Positions 1-8,499 of a stretch of 52,621 nt of DNA are shown in pieces. Within the stretch, counting starts at the first letter, position 1; each line of letters starts with the position of its first letter. The DNA comes from Deltaproteobacteria bacterium (GTDB taxonomy: Bacteria > Desulfobacterota > Desulfobulbia > Desulfobulbales > JAJRZW01). A model generated the notes under the pieces. That model was not told the DNA's origin. It saw nothing but the letters and a program-made list of their open reading frames with translations, and did not search any database. The position numbers were made by a program, and so were the translations under genes. Location of the stretch: contig JAJRZW010000034.1 of the NCBI GenBank assembly GCA_024275015.1, forward strand, positions 1 to 52,621, read 5' to 3'.

Positions 1-104
1 GTCCCGGCTGCGTCCTTGAGGGCCGGGTGGCCCTTAGCGAGACGCTTGAGGCACGGATCCGCAAACTCGAAGAGGAGCGGCGGCAGCGGCCGGCAGATAA
101 ATAA
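1..104 (+). CDS. 3' end of an unidentified gene
   Basis: An open frame enters from the left edge (reading from base 3) and ends at TAA 102-104. It encodes about 33 residues finishing in a charged, Glu/Arg-rich helix-like tail (SETLEARIRKLEEERRQ). Its stop overlaps the uup start as TAATG, which suggests translational coupling and a shared operon. Too little is present to name a family. Confidence 0.5.
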   Translation, partial: PGCVLEGRVALSETLEARIRKLEEERRQRPADK

Positions 105-2005
105 TGGGTCTTATTGATATTCAGGAGGTGTCTCTGGCCTTAGGCGGTCTGCCGGTGCTTGACCATATAAACATGCGGATCAACGCCGGTGAACGGGTTT
201 GGCTCATCGGTCGTAATGGCGAGGGCAAATCGACCCTGCTGAAACTTATGGCCGGCGAGATTGAGCCTGACGGCGGTCGGATTATCCGTCGTCAGGGTTT
301 GAAGGTGGCGCGGTTGGTGCAGGAGGTTCCGGGGGCGATAAGTGGTTCGGTTTACGATCAGGTCGCATCCGGTCTTGGTGGTCTTCCTGATCTTCTCAAA
401 CGCCATCACCGGATAAGCGTTTCCATGGGTCGGGACGGCGGCGCCGGAATCGATGAACTGGCCGCCATTGAAGTTGAGATGGAGGCGAGGGGTGTCTGGC
501 AGACCGAGCAGCGGATCGGGACCATTATGTCGCTGTTCGGTCTTGATCCGGAGGACGATTTCGCCGCCCTTTCCGGGGGGATGAAACGGCGGGTGATGCT
601 TGCCCGGGCCCTGGTCAGCGGACCCGATCTTCTCCTCCTCGACGAGCCCACCAATCACCTTGATATTGAGGCCATCCTCTGGCTTGAGAATTTTCTCTTA
701 AGCGCCGCCCCGGCCCTCTGCTTTGTCACCCATGATCGATCCCTGCTGAGCAAACTGGCGACCAGGATCATCAGTCTTGACCGGGGCCGGGCCCGGAGTT
801 TTCCCGGCGACTATGGAAATTACCTCCGTCAGCGCGAAGAATATCTGGCCGATGAGGCGGCGCGGGAACGCCGTTTTGATAAAAAACTGGCCGCCGAAGA
901 GGTGTGGATCAGGAAGGGAATCAAGGCCAGGCGAACCAGAAACGAGGGCCGGGTCCGGGCTCTTGTTGCAATGCGGCGGGATCGGGCCGCGCGCCGGGCG
1001 GAGATCGGCCGGGTAAGAATGGAGATCGGCGAGGGTGGGCTTTCGGGGAAGATCGTCGCCCGGATAAGGAAGGTGAGCAAGGCCTTTGCCGGCAAACCGG
1101 TGATCCGCGACCTATCCACCACTATCATCCGGGGTGACCGCATCGGTATCATCGGCCCAAACGGCTGCGGCAAGACCACACTTTTGCGCCTGATTCTGGG
1201 AGAGATCAAGCCGGATGTCGGCGAGGTCATCCCCGGGGTGAATCTTCTTGTGGCCTATTTCGACCAGCAGCGCGCCGTCCTTGATGAAGACCGGACAGTG
1301 ATCGAAAACCTGAGTGACACCGATTATGTCGAGATCAACGGCCGCGGCAGACATGTGATCGGCTATCTCGGCGACTTTCTTTTTTCCCCGGAGCGGGCCC
1401 GCTCTCCGGTGCGGGTGCTTTCCGGGGGTGAGAAGAACCGCCTCCTGCTGGCGAAACTGTTTGCCCGTCCGGCAAATGTCCTTGTCCTCGACGAACCCAC
1501 CAATGACCTCGACCTTGAAACCCTGGAGTTGCTGGAGGAGATTCTTCTCGACTACTCCGGCACGGTTCTTCTTGTCAGTCACGACCGCGCTTTTATCGAC
1601 AACGTCGTCACCTCTACCCTGGTATTCGGGAATGACGGCAAGGTGGGCGAGTATGCCGGCGGTTATGCCGACTGGCTTTTGCAGCGGCCGGAGCCGGAAA
1701 CAAAGGCAGGGGCGGACAACGGCCGTCCGTCGGGGGGGAAAGGAAAAAAAGAACGTCCTCCGGCAGGGGAAAAAACAACCAGGCTGAGCTTCAGGGAGGC
1801 CCGGGAGCTTGAGGCCCTGCCGCCGAAGATTGAGACCCTTGAGGCGGAACAGGCGGATCTTGCCGCCCTGCTTGCCGACCCCGTCTTTTATCGGCAACGA
1901 GGCGACGAGGCCGGGGCAAAGAGCGCCAGGCTTGCGGAGATAGAGGAACAATTAAGCGCCGCCTACGCCCGCTGGGAGGAACTGGAGGCGCGACCAGCCC
2001 GTTGA
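104..2005 (+). CDS. uup: ABC-F ATPase, Uup type
   Basis: Soluble ABC-F protein of 633 aa with two ATP-binding cassettes and no membrane domain. Family members act on ribosomes; Uup is also linked to DNA-intermediate stability and transposon excision. Cassette 1 has Walker A GRNGEGKST (36-44), signature LSGGM (156-160) and Walker B LLLLDEPTNHLD. A charged linker follows (about 240-300). Cassette 2 has GPNGCGKTT (351-359) and LSGGEKNR. The C-terminal segment from about residue 555 is a charged coiled coil, which separates Uup from EttA or YbiT; length matches E. coli Uup (about 635). The ATG overlaps the preceding stop (TAATG). The last codons (ARPAR-stop) and the TGA lie inside a family A hairpin, so the C-terminus has apparently been rewritten by the repeat. 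Confidence 0.93.
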   Translation: MGLIDIQEVSLALGGLPVLDHINMRINAGERVWLIGRNGEGKSTLLKLMAGEIEPDGGRIIRRQGLKVARLVQEVPGAISGSVYDQVASGLGGLPDLLKRHHRISVSMGRDGGAGIDELAAIEVEMEARGVWQTEQRIGTIMSLFGLDPEDDFAALSGGMKRRVMLARALVSGPDLLLLDEPTNHLDIEAILWLENFLLSAAPALCFVTHDRSLLSKLATRIISLDRGRARSFPGDYGNYLRQREEYLADEAARERRFDKKLAAEEVWIRKGIKARRTRNEGRVRALVAMRRDRAARRAEIGRVRMEIGEGGLSGKIVARIRKVSKAFAGKPVIRDLSTTIIRGDRIGIIGPNGCGKTTLLRLILGEIKPDVGEVIPGVNLLVAYFDQQRAVLDEDRTVIENLSDTDYVEINGRGRHVIGYLGDFLFSPERARSPVRVLSGGEKNRLLLAKLFARPANVLVLDEPTNDLDLETLELLEEILLDYSGTVLLVSHDRAFIDNVVTSTLVFGNDGKVGEYAGGYADWLLQRPEPETKAGADNGRPSGGKGKKERPPAGEKTTRLSFREARELEALPPKIETLEAEQADLAALLADPVFYRQRGDEAGAKSARLAEIEEQLSAAYARWEELEARPAR

Positions 2006-2016
2006 AAAACGGGCTG
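1995..2016 (+). repeat. Family A remnant (first hairpin only)
   Basis: Perfect 9-bp stem CAGCCCGTT / AACGGGCTG around a GAAA loop. This is hairpin 1 of repeat family A without the rest of the element. It contains the uup stop codon (TGA 2003-2005). Confidence 0.8.
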
Positions 2017-2024
2017 ACAAGCCG

Positions 2025-2138
2025 TTACGACTTCATCAATCCTTGTTGGCCTCGCGATAAATTGCGGGCCAACGGCAATTGCGCTTCTAACTTATTGAAA
2101 TTACATGGATCCAATTCTGTCTGAGATACTTGTTACGA
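2025..2138 (+). repeat. Family B repeat, copy B1
   Basis: A 114-bp unit starting and ending with TTACGA. It is closely similar to the reverse complement of 41771-41884. Inside, GTTGGCC and GGCCAAC form a stem, followed by a CGGCAATTGCGC segment. Just beyond the right end, CATCAATCCTTG (2142-2153) repeats 2034-2045 and runs over the stop of the convergent kinase gene. The unit fills the space between uup and the kinase. Confidence 0.8.
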
Positions 2139-2143
2139 GACCA

Positions 2144-4846
2144 TCAATCCTTGAGTATTTCGCCTATTGCCCGGGCCAGTTCCTGTGACTGGTAGGGTTT
2201 GACTATTGCCCCGGCGAAACCGTGGCCGGCATAATCGGCCATGATCGGATCGTTTGAATAACCGCTGGAGACTATTATCCTGGCCTCGGGGTCGAGCTTG
2301 AGGACCTCCCTCGCCGCTTCCTTGCCTCCCATGCCGCCGGGGATGGTAAGGTCCATTATTATCAGATCAAAATTCTTGTCCGCGTCCATCGCTTCCCGGT
2401 AGAGCTTTATCGCCTCCTCGCCGTTCACTGCCGTGGCGGCCTCGTGTCCCATCCTGCCGAGCATGGCCGTCACCACCTCCCGGACCATCTCGTCGTCGTC
2501 CATTATCATAATCTTCGCCCCTTCAGGGGCGGTGGTGGCGGCGGCTGTCTCCTGCCCTCCGTGGTCGCGGGCCTCATCTGCCGCTGGCAGGTATATGGTG
2601 AAGGTGCTGCCGTTCCCGGAGGATGATTCCGCGGTGATATGGCCGCCGTGTTTGCTGATGATCGACTGGGAGATGGCAAGACCGAGACCGCTGCCCTCCT
2701 GTTTGGTGGTGAAATAAGGATCAAATATCTTCTCCAGCACCCTGGCGGGGATGCCGATACCGATATCGGTAATGGCGATCTTTACATACCTGCCCGCCAT
2801 GGCAAAGGGGAGGACATCCCTGATGGCGTCGATGTTTTCGCAGCTTATATCTATGGTGCCGCCGCCGGGCATGGCATGGCTGGCGTTGAGGACTATGTTC
2901 TGCACCACCTGGCTGATCTGGCCCTGGTCGATGTCAACCAGCCACAGGTCATCGGGGATATGGTAATGGCAGGCCACCGCGTCGCCGTGGAGAACAAAAC
3001 CGGCGGAGTCCCTGATAACCCCTTCAAGGGAGGCCACCTCTTTGACCGGCTCCCCGCCCTTGGCAAAGGTCAACAACTGCTGGGTAAGGTCGCGGGCCCG
3101 GAGCGAGGCCTTTTCCGCCCCGGCAAGCAGGGCCCTGGTTTTTTCCTCCAGTCCCTGGTCGTAAAGGGCGAGGTTTATATTGCCGAGGATGGCGGCGAGG
3201 ATGTTGTTGAAATCATGGGCGATCCCACCGGCGAGGACGCCGATGGATTCAAGCTTGGTGATCTTGAGCAGTTCCTGCTCGGTCTTCAGCTGTGCACTCA
3301 CGTCCCGGAAGACCAGAACCACCCCGATGATATTGCTCCGGGCGTCAAGGATCGGGGCGCCGCTGTCGGCGATACTGTGTTCACTGCCGTCCTTTGCCAC
3401 CAGAACCGTATGGTTGGCCATGCCGACGACCTGGCCGTTTTCTATTACTTTCGCCACCGGATTTTCACATGCCTCCCGGCTGTGGGCGTTGATGATTTTG
3501 AACACCTCGGACAGCGGCCGGCCCTTTGCCTCCCCGGCGGTAAAGCCGGTGAGTTTTTCGGCCACCCGGTTCAAGAGGATAATCCTGCCGGCGGTATCGG
3601 TGGTGATGACCCCGTCACCGATGCTGCGCAGGGTCACTGACAGCCGTTCTTTTTCCGCGGCAAGATCCCGCTGGGCCTTTTTCTGCTCAGTCACGTCAAT
3701 GCCGTACTCGATCATCTGCGCAAGCTCGCCGTTGCGGTCAAAGACCGGGTAGGCGTAGACCTCGATATTGCGCGCTTCCCCGCTGCCGTCATAATGAACG
3801 TGCTCGACCATGGTGGGTTTGCCGGTTTTTTTTATGATTTCAAGGGGACAGGGGTGGGCGCTGCCGCGGCAGGGGGTGGCGCGCTGGTGGGTGAGTTCAT
3901 AGCACCTGCCCCGTCCGCCGCTTTTTATCCCGCTGGCCGAATTGGCCATTTTGATCGAGTAATCATTGACGTCAATGGCGTAAAGGGAATGGGTCAGGGA
4001 TTCGAGGAGCGAGTTGATATAGTTATTGCGCTCCGCCAGCCTCGCCTCGGCCTTTTGTCGCTCAAGGTTTTCTTGCTTCAGGTCTGAAATCGTCCGGCGG
4101 ACGGCGTCCCGCATATAGCTGAAACTGCGGGCCAGTCTCCCGATTTCGTCATTGCCGCCGACGGGGGTTATGTCCTGATCGAGGTCGCCCGCGGCCATGG
4201 CGGTGGCGATATTTGTCAGCCTGACTATGGGGCGGATGAAACGGGTTACCATAATGGTCAGGGCCAGCAGGGCCAGCAGGGATATGCCGACCTTGGTGAC
4301 GATAAACATGGTGTGAAACCTGTGGGCGTCGGCGTATTTGACCTTAAGGGGAACGGTATAGGCTATTATCCATCCCCACGGGGTAAAACGTTTGAACAGA
4401 CACCATTTCTTTTCCCCATGCCAGGTATAGTCAAAGTCGCCGGCAGCGGCGTTCAGCAACCTCCGGCCGACCTCGGTCCGGACAAGGTCTGGGTCGCCGG
4501 GGGCAAGTTTCGGGTGCATGATCACCCTGCCGCTGTCACTGATGATAAAGGGATATATGGTCTGGCCGGGATCTTTATAATAGATCCGCCGCAGGGTTTT
4601 GACGCTCGACTGCTTGAAATCGTCGATATACGCATCGACCAGGCCGGTTTTGTTTAGGCGCTCGTTGTTTCTCTTCAGCAGGTCGCGGATGGTCTCGACT
4701 TTTTCACCGTACAGGGCGGTCTGGCTTTTGTCGATGATGTGATTCATCTGGCGGTCGGCAATGAGCAGGACACTGATACCGGCAATGATAAAGATGGCGC
4801 TGATGGCCCCCATGAGCTTTATAGTGATTGAGTTCAGCCGCATCAT
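2144..4846 (-). CDS. Hybrid sensor histidine kinase (Cache-HAMP-PAS-PAS-HisKA-HATPase-REC)
   Basis: Membrane sensor kinase of 900 aa. Transmembrane helix about 10-30, extracytoplasmic Cache-like region 31-180, second helix about 181-201, HAMP about 202-255, and PAS 1 about 271-390 with a Cys/His cluster (C315, H320, C326, H331, C333). PAS 2 spans about 400-520. The phospho-acceptor is H544 (GGIAHDFNN). The ATPase domain has N-box NIVLNASHAM, G1 DIGIGIP and G2 GSGLGLAIS. The fused receiver has acidic D783-D785, phospho-acceptor D832 and K883. No output domain or separate regulator is adjacent, so the target is unknown. The ATG overlaps the upstream binding-protein stop by 4 nt (ATGA), so the two are translationally coupled. 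The Cys/His PAS domain may sense redox state or bind a cofactor (inference). Confidence 0.93.
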   Translation of the reverse strand: MMRLNSITIKLMGAISAIFIIAGISVLLIADRQMNHIIDKSQTALYGEKVETIRDLLKRNNERLNKTGLVDAYIDDFKQSSVKTLRRIYYKDPGQTIYPFIISDSGRVIMHPKLAPGDPDLVRTEVGRRLLNAAAGDFDYTWHGEKKWCLFKRFTPWGWIIAYTVPLKVKYADAHRFHTMFIVTKVGISLLALLALTIMVTRFIRPIVRLTNIATAMAAGDLDQDITPVGGNDEIGRLARSFSYMRDAVRRTISDLKQENLERQKAEARLAERNNYINSLLESLTHSLYAIDVNDYSIKMANSASGIKSGGRGRCYELTHQRATPCRGSAHPCPLEIIKKTGKPTMVEHVHYDGSGEARNIEVYAYPVFDRNGELAQMIEYGIDVTEQKKAQRDLAAEKERLSVTLRSIGDGVITTDTAGRIILLNRVAEKLTGFTAGEAKGRPLSEVFKIINAHSREACENPVAKVIENGQVVGMANHTVLVAKDGSEHSIADSGAPILDARSNIIGVVLVFRDVSAQLKTEQELLKITKLESIGVLAGGIAHDFNNILAAILGNINLALYDQGLEEKTRALLAGAEKASLRARDLTQQLLTFAKGGEPVKEVASLEGVIRDSAGFVLHGDAVACHYHIPDDLWLVDIDQGQISQVVQNIVLNASHAMPGGGTIDISCENIDAIRDVLPFAMAGRYVKIAITDIGIGIPARVLEKIFDPYFTTKQEGSGLGLAISQSIISKHGGHITAESSSGNGSTFTIYLPAADEARDHGGQETAAATTAPEGAKIMIMDDDEMVREVVTAMLGRMGHEAATAVNGEEAIKLYREAMDADKNFDLIIMDLTIPGGMGGKEAAREVLKLDPEARIIVSSGYSNDPIMADYAGHGFAGAIVKPYQSQELARAIGEILKD

Positions 4847-6744
4847 TCCTGTCCTCGGTTTTGCAGCTCTTTGACAAAGGTTGCCTGCTCAATGAGTTCC
4901 ATGGGGAATTTTATCCCCATCATTTTGGCGATTTTCATATTCAGGTAGAGTCGCGATTCCTTGCCGACGGCCGGGGCAATGTCAGCCGGTCTGGTTCCCG
5001 ACAGGATTTCAAGCGCGGCCCGCCCGGCCCACCATCCCTGTTCTTCGGCGATCTTCGCCCTCCCGAGCAGGGTGTAACCCACATGGTTGTCACTGGTGCC
5101 GCCGCAGGGAATTCTGCTGTTGGCCATGACAAAGTCTTCAGCGAGCCCGGCGTCCCAGCCCCTGATCCCGATGGGGTTGAACCACAGGATCATGTCAACC
5201 GTGTTCTGGAGTTTGAGGTATACGCGTTGCCATTGGTCGAAGGTGTCAACCAGGCTGCCGTCGGTAAAGTTGATCCCCAGTCTGCGGGTGAGGTTTTCGA
5301 TGTTTTTATGTTCCGACAGGGTGTTGGCGCCGATAAAGCCGACCCGGTCACCTTTGGCGTATCTCCTGAGCATGGCGATGGTGTCAGGGGCCGGCATGAC
5401 CTCGGTGATCCCGGTGCTGTTTTTTGTCGGTAAGCCGTAGGGGGAGGCGTCCCAGTTGATGCCGCAGTAGACAAAGGGGATGGCGGAATCTTTCAGATAG
5501 GGAACAATGAGGTATTTGGCCGCGTTATCGTCGCTGGTTACCACGATATCGGGACGCCATTTGTCGATTATCGCCTTGGCGGCCGTTGCCGCGTGTTTCT
5601 TGAACGGTTCGGAACGATGGATCTTGGTGTCCATCCGGAAGACCTTGAGCCTGACCGTGCTTTGGGAGGTGTTAAATCTGCCGTCGGGTCGGGCCTTGAT
5701 GTCAAGGGCCTTTAAAAACCCTTTTTCGATCTCGTCACTCCAGGCGTATCCCCGGTGGTAGGAGTTGACGTAAAGGAGTTTTTTCTGCCCGGCGCTTATC
5801 AGGGTAGAGTTTTCAATCAGGTCCATGGGGAATTTTATCCCCATGGACCTGGCGATTTTCATGTTCAGCCAGGTCCTGGCCTTGTGGTTGGCGACAACCG
5901 GTATGGCGGCCGGGGACTTGCCGTTCAGTATCTCAAGGGCGGTGCGGGCGGCATACTCCCCCTGTTCCTCGCCGATCTTGGCAACGGTGACCAGGGCGTA
6001 TTGCCGGAGATATTTTTGCAGGGCGCCGGTGGGGACCTTGGTCTTTTCGTCGGCAAGGCGGACCATCTCGTTGTGGTCAAACCCTTTGACCGAACGGCAT
6101 TCCTGGATGATGACCATGTCGGTTTTCTGTTGCAGATCAACAAAGGCCCGTTTGAGTTCGCTGAAGGTACTGACCAGGCGAACGTCGAAATCGGTCTTGA
6201 ACCGTTTGACGATATTGCTGAACTCCTTACGTTCCGAGACCGTGTCCGAGGCCAGGTAACCGATCCGGTCTCCCCCGGCGAATTTTCTCAGGATATCAAT
6301 CAGGGGCCGGTACAGGGCAACCTCGATCATGCCGGTGACATTGGTTGCCGGGAAGCCGTAGACCGAGGCGTCCCAGTTAAGGCCGCAGAAGACAAAGGGG
6401 ATTGTTCCCCCTCTGAAATAGGGCACGATCAGATATTTCGAGGCGTTATCGTCCGAGGCTATGACTACATCTGGTCGCCAGGTATCAATCAGCTTTTTGG
6501 CCTTCAGGGCCGCCGCTTTATTGAAGCCTTCTTCCTGGTGGCGCTTGGTGTTCATCCGGAAGATTTTTAATTCTATATCCGGTCGCCCGGAGAGTACGTT
6601 TTTGATGCCGGTGCTGATGTCGTCGCTCCAGGCGTATCCCTGGTTATATGAATCGACATAGAGGATTTTTTTTTCGATTGCGGCAACCGGGCCCGCGACT
6701 GCGGCAAGCGCAAGTACCAGAATGGTGATGACTGCTTTTCGCAT
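4843..6744 (-). CDS. Periplasmic ABC-type substrate-binding protein with two tandem domains
   Basis: Exported protein of 633 aa with a signal peptide (1-22, ending GPVAA). It has two homologous halves, about 24-318 and 320-625. Each begins LLYV(D/N)SY..GYAWSD, contains SDDNA(S/A)KYLIVPY and (G)(L/I)NWDAS.YG, and ends LNMKIA..MGIKFPM(D/E)LIE. Each half resembles the ABC_sub_bind (PF04392-like) fold; duplication within one chain is unusual. No ABC permease or ATPase gene is nearby. The only partner is the hybrid kinase overlapping its stop, so a sensory rather than transport role is likely (inference). A good ribosome site (AAGGGGAG) precedes the ATG. A MITE-like element begins 27 bp upstream of the start, so the promoter must lie in or beyond it. 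Confidence 0.88.
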   Translation of the reverse strand: MRKAVITILVLALAAVAGPVAAIEKKILYVDSYNQGYAWSDDISTGIKNVLSGRPDIELKIFRMNTKRHQEEGFNKAAALKAKKLIDTWRPDVVIASDDNASKYLIVPYFRGGTIPFVFCGLNWDASVYGFPATNVTGMIEVALYRPLIDILRKFAGGDRIGYLASDTVSERKEFSNIVKRFKTDFDVRLVSTFSELKRAFVDLQQKTDMVIIQECRSVKGFDHNEMVRLADEKTKVPTGALQKYLRQYALVTVAKIGEEQGEYAARTALEILNGKSPAAIPVVANHKARTWLNMKIARSMGIKFPMDLIENSTLISAGQKKLLYVNSYHRGYAWSDEIEKGFLKALDIKARPDGRFNTSQSTVRLKVFRMDTKIHRSEPFKKHAATAAKAIIDKWRPDIVVTSDDNAAKYLIVPYLKDSAIPFVYCGINWDASPYGLPTKNSTGITEVMPAPDTIAMLRRYAKGDRVGFIGANTLSEHKNIENLTRRLGINFTDGSLVDTFDQWQRVYLKLQNTVDMILWFNPIGIRGWDAGLAEDFVMANSRIPCGGTSDNHVGYTLLGRAKIAEEQGWWAGRAALEILSGTRPADIAPAVGKESRLYLNMKIAKMMGIKFPMELIEQATFVKELQNRGQE

Positions 6745-6770
6745 TCCCGTCTCCCCTTGACAGACATATT

Positions 6771-6987
6771 CCTGAATCCGTGACGGCTTAGTGCTGTTCC
6801 TGAGTGTAACCGCTTGATTTCATGGGGTTAAGCCACCCGGGACCTCCGTCGGAAAATTCACCCCGCCGCCCTGCGGGCGTCCGGGAACGGCGCATTTGCT
6901 GTGTCGGCAAGCCGTTGATATACCGAAGTATAATCAACGTGCTTGACTCCTTGCATCTGCACCGTTCCCGAACGTCACGGATTCAGG
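6771..6987 (-). mobile_element. Family C MITE-like element, copy C1
   Basis: 217-bp non-coding element with perfect 15-bp terminal inverted repeats (CCTGAATCCGTGACG at 6771-6785, its complement at 6973-6987). It is flanked by a 5-bp direct repeat ATATT (6766-6770 and 6988-6992), as expected for a target-site duplication. The interior has a GTTGATATA-type stem-loop. Interior segments match C2 and C3 read in the opposite direction. No transposase is encoded. Confidence 0.85.
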
Positions 6988-7023
6988 ATATTGCATATGT
7001 AACCGTGCCCGGATCCCCCTTAT

Positions 7024-7172
7024 CAGACCGTTGAAAAAACCGTCCATGGCTTTTTAAACTCCGGTTGACCAAAACAAGTTTCGGCCAACCTCCCGATTTC
7101 ACCGGGTTTTTCAACCCGGTGAAATCGGCGGCGCGTCCATGCGCCGCATACAGTCCGTTTTTCAACGGACTG
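7024..7172 (-). repeat. Family A multi-hairpin repeat, copy A1
   Basis: 149-bp full-length copy, reversed relative to A4. Hairpins include stem CAGTCCGTT/AACGGACTG (7151-7172), a 14-bp stem GATTTCACCGGGTT with a 4-nt loop (7095-7126), and GGTTGACC/GGCCAACC (7063-7090). TA occurs just outside both ends (TAT on the left, CTA on the right). It lies about 75 bp past the stop of the U32 gene. Confidence 0.85.
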
Positions 7173-7247
7173 CTATTCGTAGCGAACCTGATTAAAGTCT
7201 ATAAAAAACAGCTACCATAGACAAATCATTTCTTTCCCGGCACCTCT

Positions 7248-8465
7248 TCAGGCTCCGGGGTTCATCTTTCTTCGCAGCAGGGTTCCTGGCGGCCAGTCGG
7301 CCGGGGTGGGATTCAGGGTTAACCGCACCCGGTTGCCGGGGTTGGCCCGGGCGGTTTTTTCTTCGTCCCGGTTGTGGATGGTCATGATCCGGTGACTACT
7401 GGTGCTGAAGGATATACCGAGGTATTCAATCTCCTCCCCGGTGATGAACGGGTTGCGGGCCTCGATTTCCGGCCTTTTCCCGCCGGCGGTGACTATCCCC
7501 ACCGGCTCGGAGAGGGGGAATTGCCGGGGCCGGTCGCTGAGCAGGTCTTTGGCCGTGGGCGGATGGGAAAAAAAGTTTTCCGTATGCCCACGGGTGCCGA
7601 TGAGATTCAGTTCGGCGGCAAGGTCGTCGACGGCCTGGTTTCCGGCCGCGATCCGGTCGAGTCCTTCGCGGTAGCAGCGGACCGCGGCGCCGACGTAATA
7701 GGCGGTCTTCATCCTCCCCTCGATCTTGACGCTGTCAACCCCGATTGCCGCGAGTTCCCGCAAACGGCGGATGAGGCAGAGGTCGCGGGAGTTCATGACA
7801 TAGGCGCCGTGGTGGTCTTCTTCAATGGGGAAAAATTCACCCGGCCGTTTTTCTTCCATAAGGGCATAGCGGTAGCGGCAGGGTTGGGCGCAGTCGCCGA
7901 GATTGGCCTCGCGGCCGGTCATGGCGGCGGAGAGGAGGCAGCGGCCGGAGTATGATATGCACAGGGCCCCGTGGACAAATATTTCGATCTCGCAGCCCAC
8001 CGCCTGACGGATTTTGTCGATTTCGTCAAACGACAGTTCCCGGGCCAGGTTCAGCCGTTTTACCCCCATATCTTCCCAGAACCGGGCGTTTTCCCGGTTG
8101 GTGACATTGGCCTGGGTGGAGAGATGGACCGGCAGGGTCGGGGCGTGCCGCCGCGCCAGACGGATTATCCCGGGATCGGCGATGATCATTCCGTCAACCC
8201 CGGTGTCGGCGAGTTTTTCGAGATGCCCGGCAATCCCGGCAAGGTCGTGGTTATGGGCAAAGATGTTGACGGTGGCGTAGACTTTTTTCCCCCTGTTATG
8301 GGCGAGATCTGTTGCGGTCGCGAGTTCGGCGTCGGTGAAATTTTTTGCCCGGGCCCGGAGGCTGTAGGCGTTGCCGCCGAGATAGACGGCGTCGGCGCCG
8401 TAGAGGACCGCGGTCTTCAGCTTTTCGAGGTTGCCGGCCGGGGCCAGGAGTTCGGGGATTTTCAT
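7248..8465 (-). CDS. Peptidase U32 family protein (TrhP/YegQ-like, tRNA hydroxylation)
   Basis: 405 aa when started at MKIPELLAPAGN (8465); a longer upstream reading would run into the divergent mnmA start region. The N-terminus (ELLAPAGNLEKLKTAVLYGADAVYLGG) and the segment with HGALC, SGRC, GDC and QPCR are the U32 signature. These four cysteines bind an Fe-S cluster in UbiU/UbiV. Members include TrhP (prephenate-dependent 5-hydroxyuridine formation at tRNA U34) and RlhA (23S rRNA). Divergence from mnmA, another U34 modifier, only 34 bp away favours a tRNA role (inference). Length is shorter than E. coli TrhP (about 453). The exact substrate cannot be settled from sequence alone. Confidence 0.85.
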   Translation of the reverse strand: MKIPELLAPAGNLEKLKTAVLYGADAVYLGGNAYSLRARAKNFTDAELATATDLAHNRGKKVYATVNIFAHNHDLAGIAGHLEKLADTGVDGMIIADPGIIRLARRHAPTLPVHLSTQANVTNRENARFWEDMGVKRLNLARELSFDEIDKIRQAVGCEIEIFVHGALCISYSGRCLLSAAMTGREANLGDCAQPCRYRYALMEEKRPGEFFPIEEDHHGAYVMNSRDLCLIRRLRELAAIGVDSVKIEGRMKTAYYVGAAVRCYREGLDRIAAGNQAVDDLAAELNLIGTRGHTENFFSHPPTAKDLLSDRPRQFPLSEPVGIVTAGGKRPEIEARNPFITGEEIEYLGISFSTSSHRIMTIHNRDEEKTARANPGNRVRLTLNPTPADWPPGTLLRRKMNPGA

Positions 8466-8499
8466 TTTTTTTTCTCGCAAAAAAGGTATTTTCCTTACC

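Noticed and set aside
1112..1951. Long open frames on the strand opposite uup, and similar ones opposite other genes (for example 2639-3640, 38700-39998, 45668-47335)
   Set aside because: They mirror high-GC coding sequence, lack recognisable domains and ribosome sites, and are fully overlapped by well-supported genes.
8431..8499. N-terminal extension of MnmA by 23 residues
   Set aside because: The extra residues do not belong to the family and overlap the divergent U32 gene; ATG 8500 gives the standard N-terminus.
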